NCBI GenBank assembly: GCA_003241695.1
Contig: QFPN01000004.1
Coordinates: 496,001-560,000, forward strand
Source of the DNA: Ancylobacter novellus
Lineage (GTDB): Bacteria; Pseudomonadota; Alphaproteobacteria; Rhizobiales; Methylopilaceae
Direction: 5' to 3'
Length of the DNA stretch: 64,000 nt
The position numbers and the translations under genes were made by a program. The notes beneath the pieces are model-generated. The model saw only the letters and a program-made list of their open reading frames with translations, made no database searches and was not told the origin of the DNA. Position 1 is the stretch's first letter. The number at the start of each line of letters is the position of its first letter. Positions 35,168 through 43,298 of this stretch are shown here, piece by piece.

Positions 35168-35896
35168 CTACTCCCTCTCCCTCGCCGTCCGCCATGCGAA
35201 CGCGGCGAACACCGCGGCCAGCGTCGCTGCGAGCCCGTACCAGGTCAGCGCATATTCGAGGTGGCGGTTCGGGAACGTCACCCGCGTCTCGCCACCCTGC
35301 GGGACGCCGCCGGCGTTCGGGGTCGCGTCGGCGTCGATGGTGAAGGGCGCGGCACCGGCGATCCCGAGGCCGGATGAGATCGCCTTCGGGTCGCGGGCGA
35401 AGAACAGGCGCTTCGCCGGATCGTCGGCGGGCGTGAACATGTTGCGGTCTTCCGGGCCGCGAAGCGGTCCCGACACCGTGACCTCGCCCTCGGGGCGCGC
35501 TGCGCGGTCGACCGCGCCCTCGGGCGCGAAGCCGCGATTGACGATCACGACGCCGCCGTCCTTCAGCGCAAGCGGCGTCAGCAGGAAGTAGCCCGGACCT
35601 TTCAGCGGCCCATGAGGTTCCGACAGGTTGACGTAGACCCGCGCCTCGCGGGCGTGGTCGAACGTCCCCGACGCGCGAACGCGCCGGTAGCTCATGGCGT
35701 CGAGGTCGAGCGACGGCCATTCGGCCTGCGGCGGCAGATCCGCGGGCGGGGCCGCCATCCGCTCGCTCACGCGGGCGACGAGGTCGGTCTTCCAGGAGAG
35801 GCGGGCGAGCTGCCACGAACCGAGCCCGACCAGCAGGGCGATCGCGACGGCGGTCGCGACGCCGGCCTTCACGAGCCCGGCGCGCGGAGCGGTCAA
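35168..35896 (-). CDS. SURF1-family cytochrome oxidase assembly protein
   Basis: SURF1 assists heme a insertion into subunit I of aa3 oxidase. The 242-residue protein has the two-helix layout of the family: an N-terminal helix followed by LLVGLGSWQLARLSWKTDLV, a periplasmic domain with YRRVRASGTFD, GPGYFLLTPL and VIVNRGFAP, and a C-terminal helix preceded by FPNRHLEYALTWYGLA. It starts with TTG at 35896, overlapping the DUF983 stop by four bases (TTGA). It is the last gene of the oxidase cluster. Confidence 0.93.
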   Translation of the reverse strand: MTAPRAGLVKAGVATAVAIALLVGLGSWQLARLSWKTDLVARVSERMAAPPADLPPQAEWPSLDLDAMSYRRVRASGTFDHAREARVYVNLSEPHGPLKGPGYFLLTPLALKDGGVVIVNRGFAPEGAVDRAARPEGEVTVSGPLRGPEDRNMFTPADDPAKRLFFARDPKAISSGLGIAGAAPFTIDADATPNAGGVPQGGETRVTFPNRHLEYALTWYGLAATLAAVFAAFAWRTARERE

Positions 35897-36273
35897 CGGT
35901 CGAGCCGCCCTTCGGCGGCGTCGTTCCGGTGCTGGAGCGCGATCAGCAGCCCCTTCATCACCCGGAGCAGCGCGAGACAGATGACGGCGACGACCGGCAG
36001 CGAGACGACCAGATGGACCCAGAAGGGCGGCTCGTAGGTGAATTCGAACCAGAGCACGAAGCCGAGCGCGAGAAAGCCCGCGATCAGCATCACGAACACC
36101 GCCGGCCCGTCTCCGGAATCGGCGAAGCCGTAGTCGAGGCCGCAGCGGTCGCAGGCCGGCGGCAGCGCGATGAAGCCGCGGAACAGCTTGCCCTCCCCGC
36201 AGCGGGGACAGCGTCCGAGGACGCCGTTGAGCGCGGCCTTGCCCGCGCTGGAAGGATCGCCGCCGTCAGCCAT
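35893..36273 (-). CDS. DUF983 membrane protein
   Basis: A 126-residue protein with a cytoplasmic zinc-ribbon (CPRCGEGKLF and CDRCGLDYGF, two CxxC pairs) followed by two membrane helices (VFVMLIAGFLALGFVLWFEF and FWVHLVVSLPVVAVICLALL). DUF983 genes regularly sit beside ctaE and SURF1, which suggests a role in oxidase biogenesis; the exact function is not established. It overlaps SURF1 by four bases. A GC-rich hairpin lies between it and ctaE. Confidence 0.88.
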   Translation of the reverse strand: MADGGDPSSAGKAALNGVLGRCPRCGEGKLFRGFIALPPACDRCGLDYGFADSGDGPAVFVMLIAGFLALGFVLWFEFTYEPPFWVHLVVSLPVVAVICLALLRVMKGLLIALQHRNDAAEGRLDR

Positions 36274-36297
36274 GAATCAAACGAGTCCCGAAACGGA

Positions 36298-36330
36298 GCG
36301 GGGCCGCCGACTGATCGCCGACGGCCCCGC
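36298..36330 (-). terminator. GC-rich hairpin between ctaE and DUF983
   Basis: GCGGGGCCG at 36298-36306 pairs perfectly with CGGCCCCGC at 36322-36330 around a 15-base loop. Read on the minus strand it is followed by TCCGTTTCGGG, only a short T stretch. It could partly end the structural-gene transcript before the two assembly genes. Confidence 0.4.
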
Positions 36331-36358
36331 GGGAGAAGAGGCGGGCAAGCCCGCCGGA

Positions 36359-37189
36359 TCAGTGAGCGCTCGCGCCCGCGCCCCACACGTAGATGCAGGC
36401 GAACAGGAACAGCCACACCACGTCAACGAAGTGCCAGTACCAGGCCGCCGCCTCGAAGCCGAAATGCTGCTTCGGCGTGAAGTGGCCCTTGTAGACGCGG
36501 GCGAGACAGACGGCGAGGAAGATGGTGCCGACGATCACGTGGAAGCCGTGGAAGCCGGTCGCCATGAAGAAGGCCGCGCCGTAGATGTTGCCGTGGAAGC
36601 TGAAGGCCGCGTGGCTGTACTCGTAGGCCTGCAGCAGCGAGAAGATGAAGCCGAGGATCACGGTCAGCCACAGGCCCATCTTCAGGCCCTTGCGGTCGTT
36701 GTGGATGAGCGCGTGGTGCGCCCAGGTGACCGTGGTGCCCGAGGTCAGCAGGATCAGCGTGTTGAGCAGCGGCAGGTGCCACGGGTCGAAGGTCTCGACG
36801 CTCTTCGGGGGCCACACGCCGCCGGTGTATTCGGTGCGCAGGAACTGGTGCGCGTCGCTCGGGAACAGCGCGACGTCGAAATAGGCCCAGAACCAGGCGA
36901 CGAAGAACATCACCTCGGAGGCGATGAACAGGATCATGCCGTAGCGCAGATGAATGGCGACAACGCGCGTGTGGTCGCCGCGATGCGCCTCGTTGATGAC
37001 GTCGCGCCACCAGGCGATCATCGTGTAAAGAACGCCGGCGAAGCCCGCGAGCGCGATGTAGGGCATGCCGCCCTTCATCCACTGCACGGCGCCCACCGCC
37101 AGCACGAAGGCCGCGACCGACCCGATGAAGGGCCACGGGCTCGGGTCGACGAGATGGTAGTCGTGGTTCTTGGCGTGGGCGTCGGCCAT
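36359..37189 (-). CDS. ctaE: Cytochrome c oxidase subunit III
   Basis: Subunit III of the aa3 oxidase, an integral membrane protein that stabilises the catalytic core. The 276-residue protein has seven helices as usual, with the segments HDYHLVDPSPWPF at the N-terminus, ASEVMFFVAWFWAYF with the conserved helix III glutamate, GTTVTWAHHAL, and HGFHVIVGTIFLAVCLARV, ending WYWHFVDVVWLFLF. It follows ctaG after about 80 bases. Confidence 0.97.
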   Translation of the reverse strand: MADAHAKNHDYHLVDPSPWPFIGSVAAFVLAVGAVQWMKGGMPYIALAGFAGVLYTMIAWWRDVINEAHRGDHTRVVAIHLRYGMILFIASEVMFFVAWFWAYFDVALFPSDAHQFLRTEYTGGVWPPKSVETFDPWHLPLLNTLILLTSGTTVTWAHHALIHNDRKGLKMGLWLTVILGFIFSLLQAYEYSHAAFSFHGNIYGAAFFMATGFHGFHVIVGTIFLAVCLARVYKGHFTPKQHFGFEAAAWYWHFVDVVWLFLFACIYVWGAGASAH

Positions 37190-37269
37190 CGGGGGTTCCC
37201 CCTCCCTCTTCCTGACTTCCGGCGTCGCCCCGTTCCCCGGCGGCGCCGCGCGCGCGTTTCCTGTTTCGT

Positions 37270-37875
37270 TCAGCTCTTCGGCCGCTCCGCCGCCGCGTTG
37301 GCCGAGGTCGACGCCGACCTTTGGGCCTTAGCGGGGAAGAACGTGTAGGACAAGGTGATCTCTCGTATGTCGTCGAGCTCGCCGTTCTCGGCGATCGACG
37401 GGTCGACGAAGAAAGCCACCGGCATGTCGATCTCCTCGCCTGGCTGGAGCGTCTGCTCGGTGAAGCAGAAGCACTGGAGCTTGGAGAAATACGCCCCGGT
37501 CTGGTTGGGCGTGACGTTGTAGGTCGCCGTCGCGGTGATCGGCTTGTCGGAGACGTTCTTCGCCTTGTAGAGCGCGAGCTTGGTCTCGCCGACCTTGACG
37601 GTCATCGACGTTGTCTCGGGGCCGAAGGTCCAGCCGAGGCCGTGCGCGACGTTGCCGTCGAAGCGCACCGTCACCGTCCGGTCGAGCGCCGTCTTGGGAG
37701 CCGCGGTCGCGACCTGAGTGGTGCCGCCGTAGCCGGTCATGCGGCAGAACATGTCGTAGAGCGGCACCGCGGCGTAGGAGGCGCCGACCATCCCGGCAAC
37801 GATCCCGACGCAGACGAGAGCGACGCGGCCGTTGCTGCGCGGCTTCGGAGCGCTCCCGTCGGAACCCGCGCTCAT
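37270..37875 (-). CDS. ctaG: Cytochrome oxidase copper chaperone CtaG (Cox11)
   Basis: Delivers copper to the CuB site of subunit I. The 201-residue protein has one N-terminal membrane helix (VALVCVGIVAGMVGASYAAVPLYDMFC) and a periplasmic domain with the copper-binding CFCF motif in SKLQCFCFTEQTL. The conserved VPLYDMFCRMTGYGGTTQ and DPSIAENGELDDIREITLSYTFF patterns are present. Its ATG overlaps the stop of the small upstream gene by four bases. Confidence 0.96.
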   Translation of the reverse strand: MSAGSDGSAPKPRSNGRVALVCVGIVAGMVGASYAAVPLYDMFCRMTGYGGTTQVATAAPKTALDRTVTVRFDGNVAHGLGWTFGPETTSMTVKVGETKLALYKAKNVSDKPITATATYNVTPNQTGAYFSKLQCFCFTEQTLQPGEEIDMPVAFFVDPSIAENGELDDIREITLSYTFFPAKAQRSASTSANAAAERPKS

Positions 37876-38045
37876 AGCGGCCTGTTGGCGACGTTGCCGC
37901 CCATCTTGAAGACCGTCACGAGGTAGAACAGGGCGACGAGCACGAACAGCACCGCCGCGATCGCGACGTTACGCGCCTTGCGCCGCCGGATCTGCTCCTC
38001 GGTGAGGACCAGGCCGTTCTCGTCGTCGCGCTTCGCCATCGCCAT
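37872..38045 (-). CDS. Small CoxF-like membrane protein
   Basis: A 57-residue protein between ctaB and ctaG. It has a charged cytoplasmic N-terminus (LTEEQIRRRKARN) and one membrane helix (VAIAAVLFVLVALFYLVTVF) followed by KMGGNVANRP. Small proteins of this type at this position are annotated as CoxF in Rhizobiales; the function is not well established. Its start overlaps the ctaB stop by one base (TGATG) and its stop overlaps the ctaG start by four, so it is translated with its neighbours. A second ATG at 38039 could also serve. Confidence 0.85.
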   Translation of the reverse strand: MAMAKRDDENGLVLTEEQIRRRKARNVAIAAVLFVLVALFYLVTVFKMGGNVANRPL

Positions 38046-39001
38046 CACATCCAGCCCGTCACGGGACCGGTGAGCGGCGCGACGCCGGCGAGCTTCTCCG
38101 CGATCAGCACGAAGAACAGCGCGAACAGGTGGATCAGCGAGAAGCCGAACAGCTTGCCGCACGCCTTCCGCGCCGCGTCGCCCTCGCGCACCCGGTAGAC
38201 GACGATCGCCCGGCGCACGAATTCGAGGCCGACGACAATCGACACCGCGAGATAGATCGGTCCGCCGAGGCCGACGAAGGCCGGCGCGACGCCGACGGGG
38301 GCGAGCGCGAGCGAATAGAGCAGGATCTGGCGGCGGGTCTCGTCGGGACCGGCCGTGATGGTGAGCATCGGCACGCCGGCGCGGGCGTAGTCGTCCGACT
38401 TGATGAGGCAGAGCGCCCAGAAGTGCGGCGGGGTCCACATGAAGATCAGCGCGACGAGCACCGCGCTCTCGAGACCCACGGTCCCGGTCGCGGCCGCCCA
38501 GGCGACCATCGGCGGCATGGCGCCGGCGAGGCCGCCGATGACGATGTTCTGCGGCGTCCAGCGCTTCAGCCACATCGTGTAGATCACGACGTAGAAGAAG
38601 ATCGTGAAGGCGAGCAGGCCCGCGGCCAGCCAGTTGGCCGTGAGGCCGAGCATAAGCACCGAGCCGACCGAGAGCGTCATGCCGAAGGCGAGCGCCTCGC
38701 CCGGCGTCACGCGGCCCGACGGAACGGGACGGGTCGCGGTGCGGGTCATCACCGCGTCGATGTCGGCGTCCCACCACATGTTGAGCGCGCCCGAAGCCCC
38801 GGCCCCGACCGCGATGCACAGCAGCGCCACGGCCGCGAGCACCGGGTGAAGGCCCGCCGGAGCGGCGATGAATCCGGTCAGCGCCGTCACGACGACGAGC
38901 GACATCACGCGCGGCTTGAGCAGCGCGACGAAGTCCCCGACGCCCGCAAGGCTCGGGCCAGGAAGAGCGGCGTCGGCGCGGTTCTGTTCGATCATCGACA
39001 T
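38045..39001 (-). CDS. ctaB: Heme O synthase (protoheme IX farnesyltransferase)
   Basis: Adds a farnesyl group to heme b, giving heme O, the precursor of heme A for the aa3 oxidase. The 318-residue UbiA-superfamily protein has about nine helices, the first Asp-rich prenyl-binding motif in ALNMWWDADIDAVMTRT and the second in LIKSDDYARAGVPML. It starts LLKPRVMSLVVVTALTGF, typical of CtaB. A perfect hairpin lies in the gap between ctaD and this gene. Confidence 0.96.
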   Translation of the reverse strand: MSMIEQNRADAALPGPSLAGVGDFVALLKPRVMSLVVVTALTGFIAAPAGLHPVLAAVALLCIAVGAGASGALNMWWDADIDAVMTRTATRPVPSGRVTPGEALAFGMTLSVGSVLMLGLTANWLAAGLLAFTIFFYVVIYTMWLKRWTPQNIVIGGLAGAMPPMVAWAAATGTVGLESAVLVALIFMWTPPHFWALCLIKSDDYARAGVPMLTITAGPDETRRQILLYSLALAPVGVAPAFVGLGGPIYLAVSIVVGLEFVRRAIVVYRVREGDAARKACGKLFGFSLIHLFALFFVLIAEKLAGVAPLTGPVTGWM

Positions 39002-39065
39002 GGGATCAGATCACGCTCAGTTCGGAATCTGCGGCCCGGCGGCGGGACGCGCCCCCGGGAATGAG

Positions 39066-39092
39066 CCGGCGGCCGGGAGACCCGGCCGCCGG
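39066..39092 (-). other. Perfect GC-rich hairpin between ctaD and ctaB
   Basis: CCGGCGGCCGGG (39066-39077) and CCCGGCCGCCGG (39081-39092) are perfect reverse complements around the three-base loop AGA. No T run follows on either strand, so it is unlikely to end transcription completely. It may mark an RNA processing or stability point separating the abundant subunit I message from the assembly genes. Confidence 0.55.
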
Positions 39093-39100
39093 AGCGCGCG

Positions 39101-40708
39101 TCACTTGATGCGCGGCAGCGTCGAGAACTGGTGGAACGGAGGCGGCGAGGACAGCGTCCATTCGAGCGTGGTCGCGCCCGGACCCCAGGGATTGTCGCCC
39201 GCGACCCGCTTCTTCGCGAAGGCCTCGAACACGCCGTAGAGGAAGATCAGCACGCCGACGCCCGAGATGTAGGAGCCGAAGGACGACACCATGTTCCAGC
39301 CGTGGAACGCTTCCGGATAGTCGACGTAGCGGCGCGGCATGCCGGCGAGGCCGAGGAAGTGCTGCGGGAAGAAGATCAGGTTCACGCCGACGAAGGTGAC
39401 CCAGAAGTGCAGCTTGCCGATCGTCTCGTTGTACATGTAGCCGAACATTTTCGGGAACCAGTAGTACCAGCCCGAGAAGATCGCGAACACGGCGCCGAGC
39501 GACAGCACGTAGTGGAAGTGCGCCACCACGTAGTAGGTGTCCTGCAGCGAGCGGTCGATGCCGGCGTTCGACAGCACCACGCCGGTGACGCCGCCGAGCG
39601 TGAACAGGAAGATGAAGCCGATCGCCCAGATCATCGGGGTGCGGAGCTGGATCGAGCCGCCCCACATCGTCGCGATCCAGGAGAAGATCTTCACGCCCGT
39701 CGGCACCGCGATGACCATCGTGGCGAACACGAAGTAGGCCTGCGTGTTCACCGAAATGCCCGTCGTGTACATGTGATGCGCCCACACCACGAAGCCGACC
39801 ACGCCGATCGCGACCATGGCGTAGGCCATGCCGAGGTAGCCGAAGATGGGCTTCTTCGAGAAGGTCGAGATCACGTGGGAGATCATGCCGAAGCCCGGCA
39901 GGATCAGGATGTAGACTTCCGGGTGGCCGAAGAACCAGAACAGGTGCTGGAACAGGATCGGGTCGCCGCCGCCCTGCGGGTCGAAGAAGGTCGTCCCGAA
40001 GTTGCGGTCGGTCAGCAGCATGGTGATGGCGCCGGCGAGGACCGGCAGCGACAGCAGCAGCAGGAAGGCGGTCACGAGCACCGACCAGGCGAACAGCGGC
40101 ATCTTGTGCAGCGTCATGCCCGGAGCGCGCATGTTGAAGATCGTGGTGATGAAGTTGATCGCGCCGAGGATCGACGAGGCGCCGGCGATGTGGAGCGCGA
40201 GGATCGCGTAGTCCATCGCGGGGCCGGGCTGGCCGGCCTTCGAGGAATACGGCGGATAGATCGTCCAGCCGCCCGAGACGCCGTGCGAGCCGGGCGCGCC
40301 GGGAACAAACAGCGAGATGATCAGCAGCGCGAGCGCCGGCGGCAGCAGCCAGAACGAGATGTTGTTCATGCGCGGGAACGCCATGTCGGGCGCGCCGATC
40401 ATGAGGGGCACGAACCAGTTGCCGAAGCCGCCGATCATCGCCGGCATCACCATGAAGAAGATCATGATGAGGCCGTGGCTGGTGGTCACGGCGTTGAAGG
40501 TGTTCGGGTTGGTGAAGATCTGCATGCCGGGGCTCTGCAGCTCGAGCCGGATGCCGATCGAGAGCGCGCCGCCGAGGATCCCCGCGCAGATCGCGAAGAT
40601 CAGGTACATCGTGCCGATGTCCTTGTGGTTCGTCGAATAGACGTAGCGCCGCCAGCCCGTGGGATGGTCGTGGTGGTCGTGGTGTCCGTGAGCCGCCGCC
40701 GTGGCCAT
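39101..40708 (-). CDS. ctaD: Cytochrome c oxidase subunit I
   Basis: The catalytic subunit with heme a and the heme a3-CuB site. The 535-residue protein has twelve helices. The D-channel start and heme a region show in ATTSHGLIMIFFMVMPAMIGGFGNWFVPLMIGAPDMAFPRMN; the CuB ligands and the His-Tyr crosslink lie in WFFGHPEVYILILPGFG; the two adjacent histidines in VVWAHHMYT and the C-terminal heme ligands in YYVVAHFHYVLSLGA are present. It is followed by a hairpin and ctaB and preceded by ctaC. Confidence 0.98.
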   Translation of the reverse strand: MATAAAHGHHDHHDHPTGWRRYVYSTNHKDIGTMYLIFAICAGILGGALSIGIRLELQSPGMQIFTNPNTFNAVTTSHGLIMIFFMVMPAMIGGFGNWFVPLMIGAPDMAFPRMNNISFWLLPPALALLIISLFVPGAPGSHGVSGGWTIYPPYSSKAGQPGPAMDYAILALHIAGASSILGAINFITTIFNMRAPGMTLHKMPLFAWSVLVTAFLLLLSLPVLAGAITMLLTDRNFGTTFFDPQGGGDPILFQHLFWFFGHPEVYILILPGFGMISHVISTFSKKPIFGYLGMAYAMVAIGVVGFVVWAHHMYTTGISVNTQAYFVFATMVIAVPTGVKIFSWIATMWGGSIQLRTPMIWAIGFIFLFTLGGVTGVVLSNAGIDRSLQDTYYVVAHFHYVLSLGAVFAIFSGWYYWFPKMFGYMYNETIGKLHFWVTFVGVNLIFFPQHFLGLAGMPRRYVDYPEAFHGWNMVSSFGSYISGVGVLIFLYGVFEAFAKKRVAGDNPWGPGATTLEWTLSSPPPFHQFSTLPRIK

Positions 40709-40744
40709 GCCGCCCTCTCCCGCTCTTCTTGTTCTACCCGTGGC

Positions 40745-41617
40745 TCAGCGCGAAGCGACCGAGGTCGCCGAAGCGTCCCCGGCCTTCCCGGCCGCGGCCT
40801 GCTTCAGCACGTCCTTGGCCTTCTCGACGTCGCCCTTCGCGGCCTCGAGCCACTTTCCGTAGGTTTCCTCGCTGACCACCTGGATGGCGATCGGCATGAA
40901 GGCGTGCGCGAAGCCGCAGAGCTCCGAGCACTGCCCGTAATAGATCCCCTCCCGCTCGGCCTTGAACCAGGTCTGGTTCAGGCGGCCGGGGATGGCGTCG
41001 ACCTTCACGCCGAAGGACGGAATCGTGAACGAATGGATCACGTCCTCGGCCGTCACGTCGACCTTGACGACCTTGTTCACCGGCACGACCGCGACGTTGT
41101 CGACCGCAAGCGTGTAGGGCTGGCCGTCCGTGATCTCGTCCTTCTGCAGCATCATCTGGGTGACCGTCAGGGCGTTGGCGTCCGGATAGACCACGTCCCA
41201 GTTCCACTGCCGGCCCACGACCTTGATCGTGAGGTCGGCCGGGGGCGGCGAGTACTGGGCGTAGAGCAGACGGAAGGACGGGACCGCGATCGCGACGAGG
41301 ATCAGCACCGGAATGATGGTCCAGGCGACCTCGAGAAGCGTGTGATGCGTGGTCTTGGAGGGAACCGGGTTCTTCGACTCGCGGAACCGCAGCACGCAGT
41401 AGACGAGCAAGGCGAGCACGAACAGCGTGATCACCGTGATGATGATCAGCACGAAATTGTGGAAGGCGTGCGCCTGGTGGAACACCGGCGTGACGGCCTC
41501 CTGGAGGCCGAGCTGCCACGGCGAAGGCTGCCCCACGCCGGCGACGGCGGGAGCAGCCGCCGCGATCGACGCCGCTACGGCGGCGGTGATGAGCGTAAAG
41601 CGTCCGGGTCGGAACAT
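40745..41617 (-). CDS. ctaC: Cytochrome c oxidase subunit II
   Basis: Carries the CuA site that receives electrons from cytochrome c. From ATG 41617 it has 290 residues: a signal peptide ending AVAGV, two membrane helices (FVLIIITVITLFVLALLVYCVL and EVAWTIIPVLILVAIAV) and a periplasmic cupredoxin domain with VKVVGRQWNWD, DVIHSFTIPSFG and the CuA loop GQCSELCGFAHAFMPI. An Ala/Lys tail of about 40 residues ends the protein and has no heme-binding CxxCH. The frame stays open upstream to 41782, but those residues precede the signal peptide and are not credible. It is the first gene of the operon. Confidence 0.96.
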   Translation of the reverse strand: MFRPGRFTLITAAVAASIAAAAPAVAGVGQPSPWQLGLQEAVTPVFHQAHAFHNFVLIIITVITLFVLALLVYCVLRFRESKNPVPSKTTHHTLLEVAWTIIPVLILVAIAVPSFRLLYAQYSPPPADLTIKVVGRQWNWDVVYPDANALTVTQMMLQKDEITDGQPYTLAVDNVAVVPVNKVVKVDVTAEDVIHSFTIPSFGVKVDAIPGRLNQTWFKAEREGIYYGQCSELCGFAHAFMPIAIQVVSEETYGKWLEAAKGDVEKAKDVLKQAAAGKAGDASATSVASR

Positions 41618-41969
41618 CCCTGCAAGCCTCTCGTCGCTTCCCCGGGGCTCGTGAGCCGGCCCCTGTCGCCCCCGTCCGGCGCATGTCCGCCGGCTGGGCC
41701 CGCTGTTCTTAATCCGTTGAAGCCGGTCCGCAAAGCGGCGCCCGCGCGCCGATCCCACCTTCGGCTGAGGCCTTGAAACCATAACGGTTACAAAACCTCA
41801 ACTTGGCCCTTCGACGACTTCCGTGCGGCATTTGCGCGCGAAAAAACCGTTGCCCCGACGCAGGATCGCCTCAATTCGCGCCCGCAGGCCCCAAGCTTGA
41901 CACCGCCTTCCGCTCTGCTAACCCCCGTCCCCGCCGACCAATCCGCCGACGGAGCAGGAGACCCCCATC
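41618..41969. other. 352-base divergent gap between ctaC and ialB
   Basis: This gap should hold the promoter of the cta operon (minus strand) and that of ialB (plus strand). The part at 41776-41850 is more AT-rich than its surroundings and is the likeliest location for cta control, but I could not assign a convincing -35/-10 pair there. A candidate plus-strand promoter lies at 41897-41924. I see no gene, repeat or riboswitch in the gap. Confidence 0.5.
41897..41924 (+). promoter_or_regulatory. Candidate promoter of ialB
   Basis: A perfect -35 TTGACA at 41897-41902 is followed after 16 bases by TAACCC at 41919-41924, preceded by TGC as in an extended -10 element. The -10 match is partial. The distance to the ialB start codon is about 45 bases. 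Confidence 0.4.
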
Positions 41970-42473
41970 TTGCGCTCAAACGCTTTCGCCGCCGCGGTTC
42001 TCGCGGCCGCCGTCATCGGCCTCGCGCCGGTGGGGGCCGCGGCTCAAGGAGCCGTGAAATCAACTCATGGCGATTGGCAGATGCGCTGCGACACGCCGGC
42101 CGGCGCGCAGGGCGAGCAATGCGCGATCGTCCAGAGCGTGACCGCCGACGACAGGCCGAACGTCGGCCTGACCGTGATCGTGCTCAAGACCGCCGATAAA
42201 AAGAGCAGGCTTCTGCGCGTGCTGGCCCCGCTGGGCGTGCTGCTGCCCTCGGGGCTCGGGCTCAGGATCGACAACGCCGAAGTCGGCCGCGCCGGCTTCG
42301 TGCGCTGCCTGCCGAACGGCTGCGTCGCCGAGGTCGTGCTCGAAGACCAGCTCGTCAACCAGCTCAAGATCGGCAAGCAAGCGACGTTCATCATTTTCCA
42401 GACGCCCGAAGAGGGCATCGGCGTGCCGGTGTCGCTGAACGGCTTCGGGCCGGGCTTCGACGCCCTCCCCTGA
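41970..42473 (+). CDS. IalB-family (invasion associated locus B) periplasmic protein
   Basis: A 167-residue exported protein of the family named for Bartonella IalB, found widely in non-pathogenic alphaproteobacteria, where the role is unclear. A signal peptide ends VGAAAQG. The family core follows with THGDWQMRCDTP, EQCAIVQSV, PLGVLLPSGLGLRID, FVRCLPNGCVAEVVLED and FIIFQTPEEGIGVPVSLNGF. Four cysteines match the two disulfides of the family. It starts with TTG at 41970, with AGGAG nine bases upstream. It is head-to-head with the oxidase operon. Confidence 0.9.
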   Translation: MRSNAFAAAVLAAAVIGLAPVGAAAQGAVKSTHGDWQMRCDTPAGAQGEQCAIVQSVTADDRPNVGLTVIVLKTADKKSRLLRVLAPLGVLLPSGLGLRIDNAEVGRAGFVRCLPNGCVAEVVLEDQLVNQLKIGKQATFIIFQTPEEGIGVPVSLNGFGPGFDALP

Positions 42474-42479
42474 GGTCCG

Positions 42480-43298
42480 TCAGGCGCGCGCGCCGCACTG
42501 GAGCGCGACGAGCTGGGCAAGCCAGGAGGTCGCCGGAGCGTCCCGCAGAACCTGCCCGTCGATCGCCGTCACCGGCATGACGAGACGGACGCTGTTCGTC
42601 GCGAACACGGCGTCCGCGGAGAGGATGTCCTCGCGCCCGATCGGCCGTTCGGCGACCGAAAGCCCGAGATCGCCCGCGCCCGCGAGGATCAGCCCGCGCA
42701 TGATCCCGGGCAGGACGCCCTCCGACACCGGGGGGGTGGCGACCTCGTCGCCGAAGACCGCGAACAGGTTCGCCATCGCGGTCGAGGCGATCCGGCCCTC
42801 GACGTTCAGCATCAGCGCGTCGTCCGCGCCCGCTCTGCGCGCCTCGTCGAAAGCGAGCACAGAATCGAGATAGGCGAGCGTCTTGGCGCGGGAGGCGAAA
42901 CTCGTCGGGTTTCGCCGGGTCGAGACCGTCGCGAGCCGAACGGCCGCGCCGCGCGTGGCTTTCGGATAGGGCGACGCCTGCGCGATCACGGCGGGCCGCG
43001 CCTCCTCGGGAATCGCGAGGCCCCGCGCGCCGGCGCCGCGGGTGACGGTCAGGCGCACCACGGCGTCCTTCCCCTCCTCGCACAGCGCCAGAACCTCCGA
43101 CACGCAGAACGCCCGGTCGACCGGCAGGCGAATCTCCGCCGCCGCCGCGCAGAGACGGTCGAGATGGGCGTCGAGCAGCGCCGGGCGGCCGCCGAAGACC
43201 GCGACGGTTTCGAACAGCCCGTCGCCGAGCGTCAGACCGCGGTCGCCGAGGTCGAAGGAGGCCGCGCCCCGGACCGGCGCGCCGTTCAGACGGAGCAT
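42480..43298 (-). CDS. pabC: Aminodeoxychorismate lyase (class IV aminotransferase fold)
   Basis: PabC cleaves 4-amino-4-deoxychorismate to p-aminobenzoate and pyruvate with pyridoxal phosphate. The 272-residue protein has the fold start RGLTLGDGLFETVAVFGG, the PLP lysine K139 in SRAKTLAYLDSVLAF, the EGRIASTAMANLFAVFG segment and the phosphate loop near EGVLPGIMRGLI. D-amino acid or branched-chain aminotransferases share this fold, but the position behind pabB and pabA settles the role. Its start overlaps the pabA end by 13 bases. Confidence 0.88.
   Translation of the reverse strand: MLRLNGAPVRGAASFDLGDRGLTLGDGLFETVAVFGGRPALLDAHLDRLCAAAAEIRLPVDRAFCVSEVLALCEEGKDAVVRLTVTRGAGARGLAIPEEARPAVIAQASPYPKATRGAAVRLATVSTRRNPTSFASRAKTLAYLDSVLAFDEARRAGADDALMLNVEGRIASTAMANLFAVFGDEVATPPVSEGVLPGIMRGLILAGAGDLGLSVAERPIGREDILSADAVFATNSVRLVMPVTAIDGQVLRDAPATSWLAQLVALQCGARA

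Noticed and set aside
39131..41776. Plus-strand open frame of 881 residues
   Set aside because: It is antisense to ctaD and ctaC, both clearly real, and lacks any recognisable domain.
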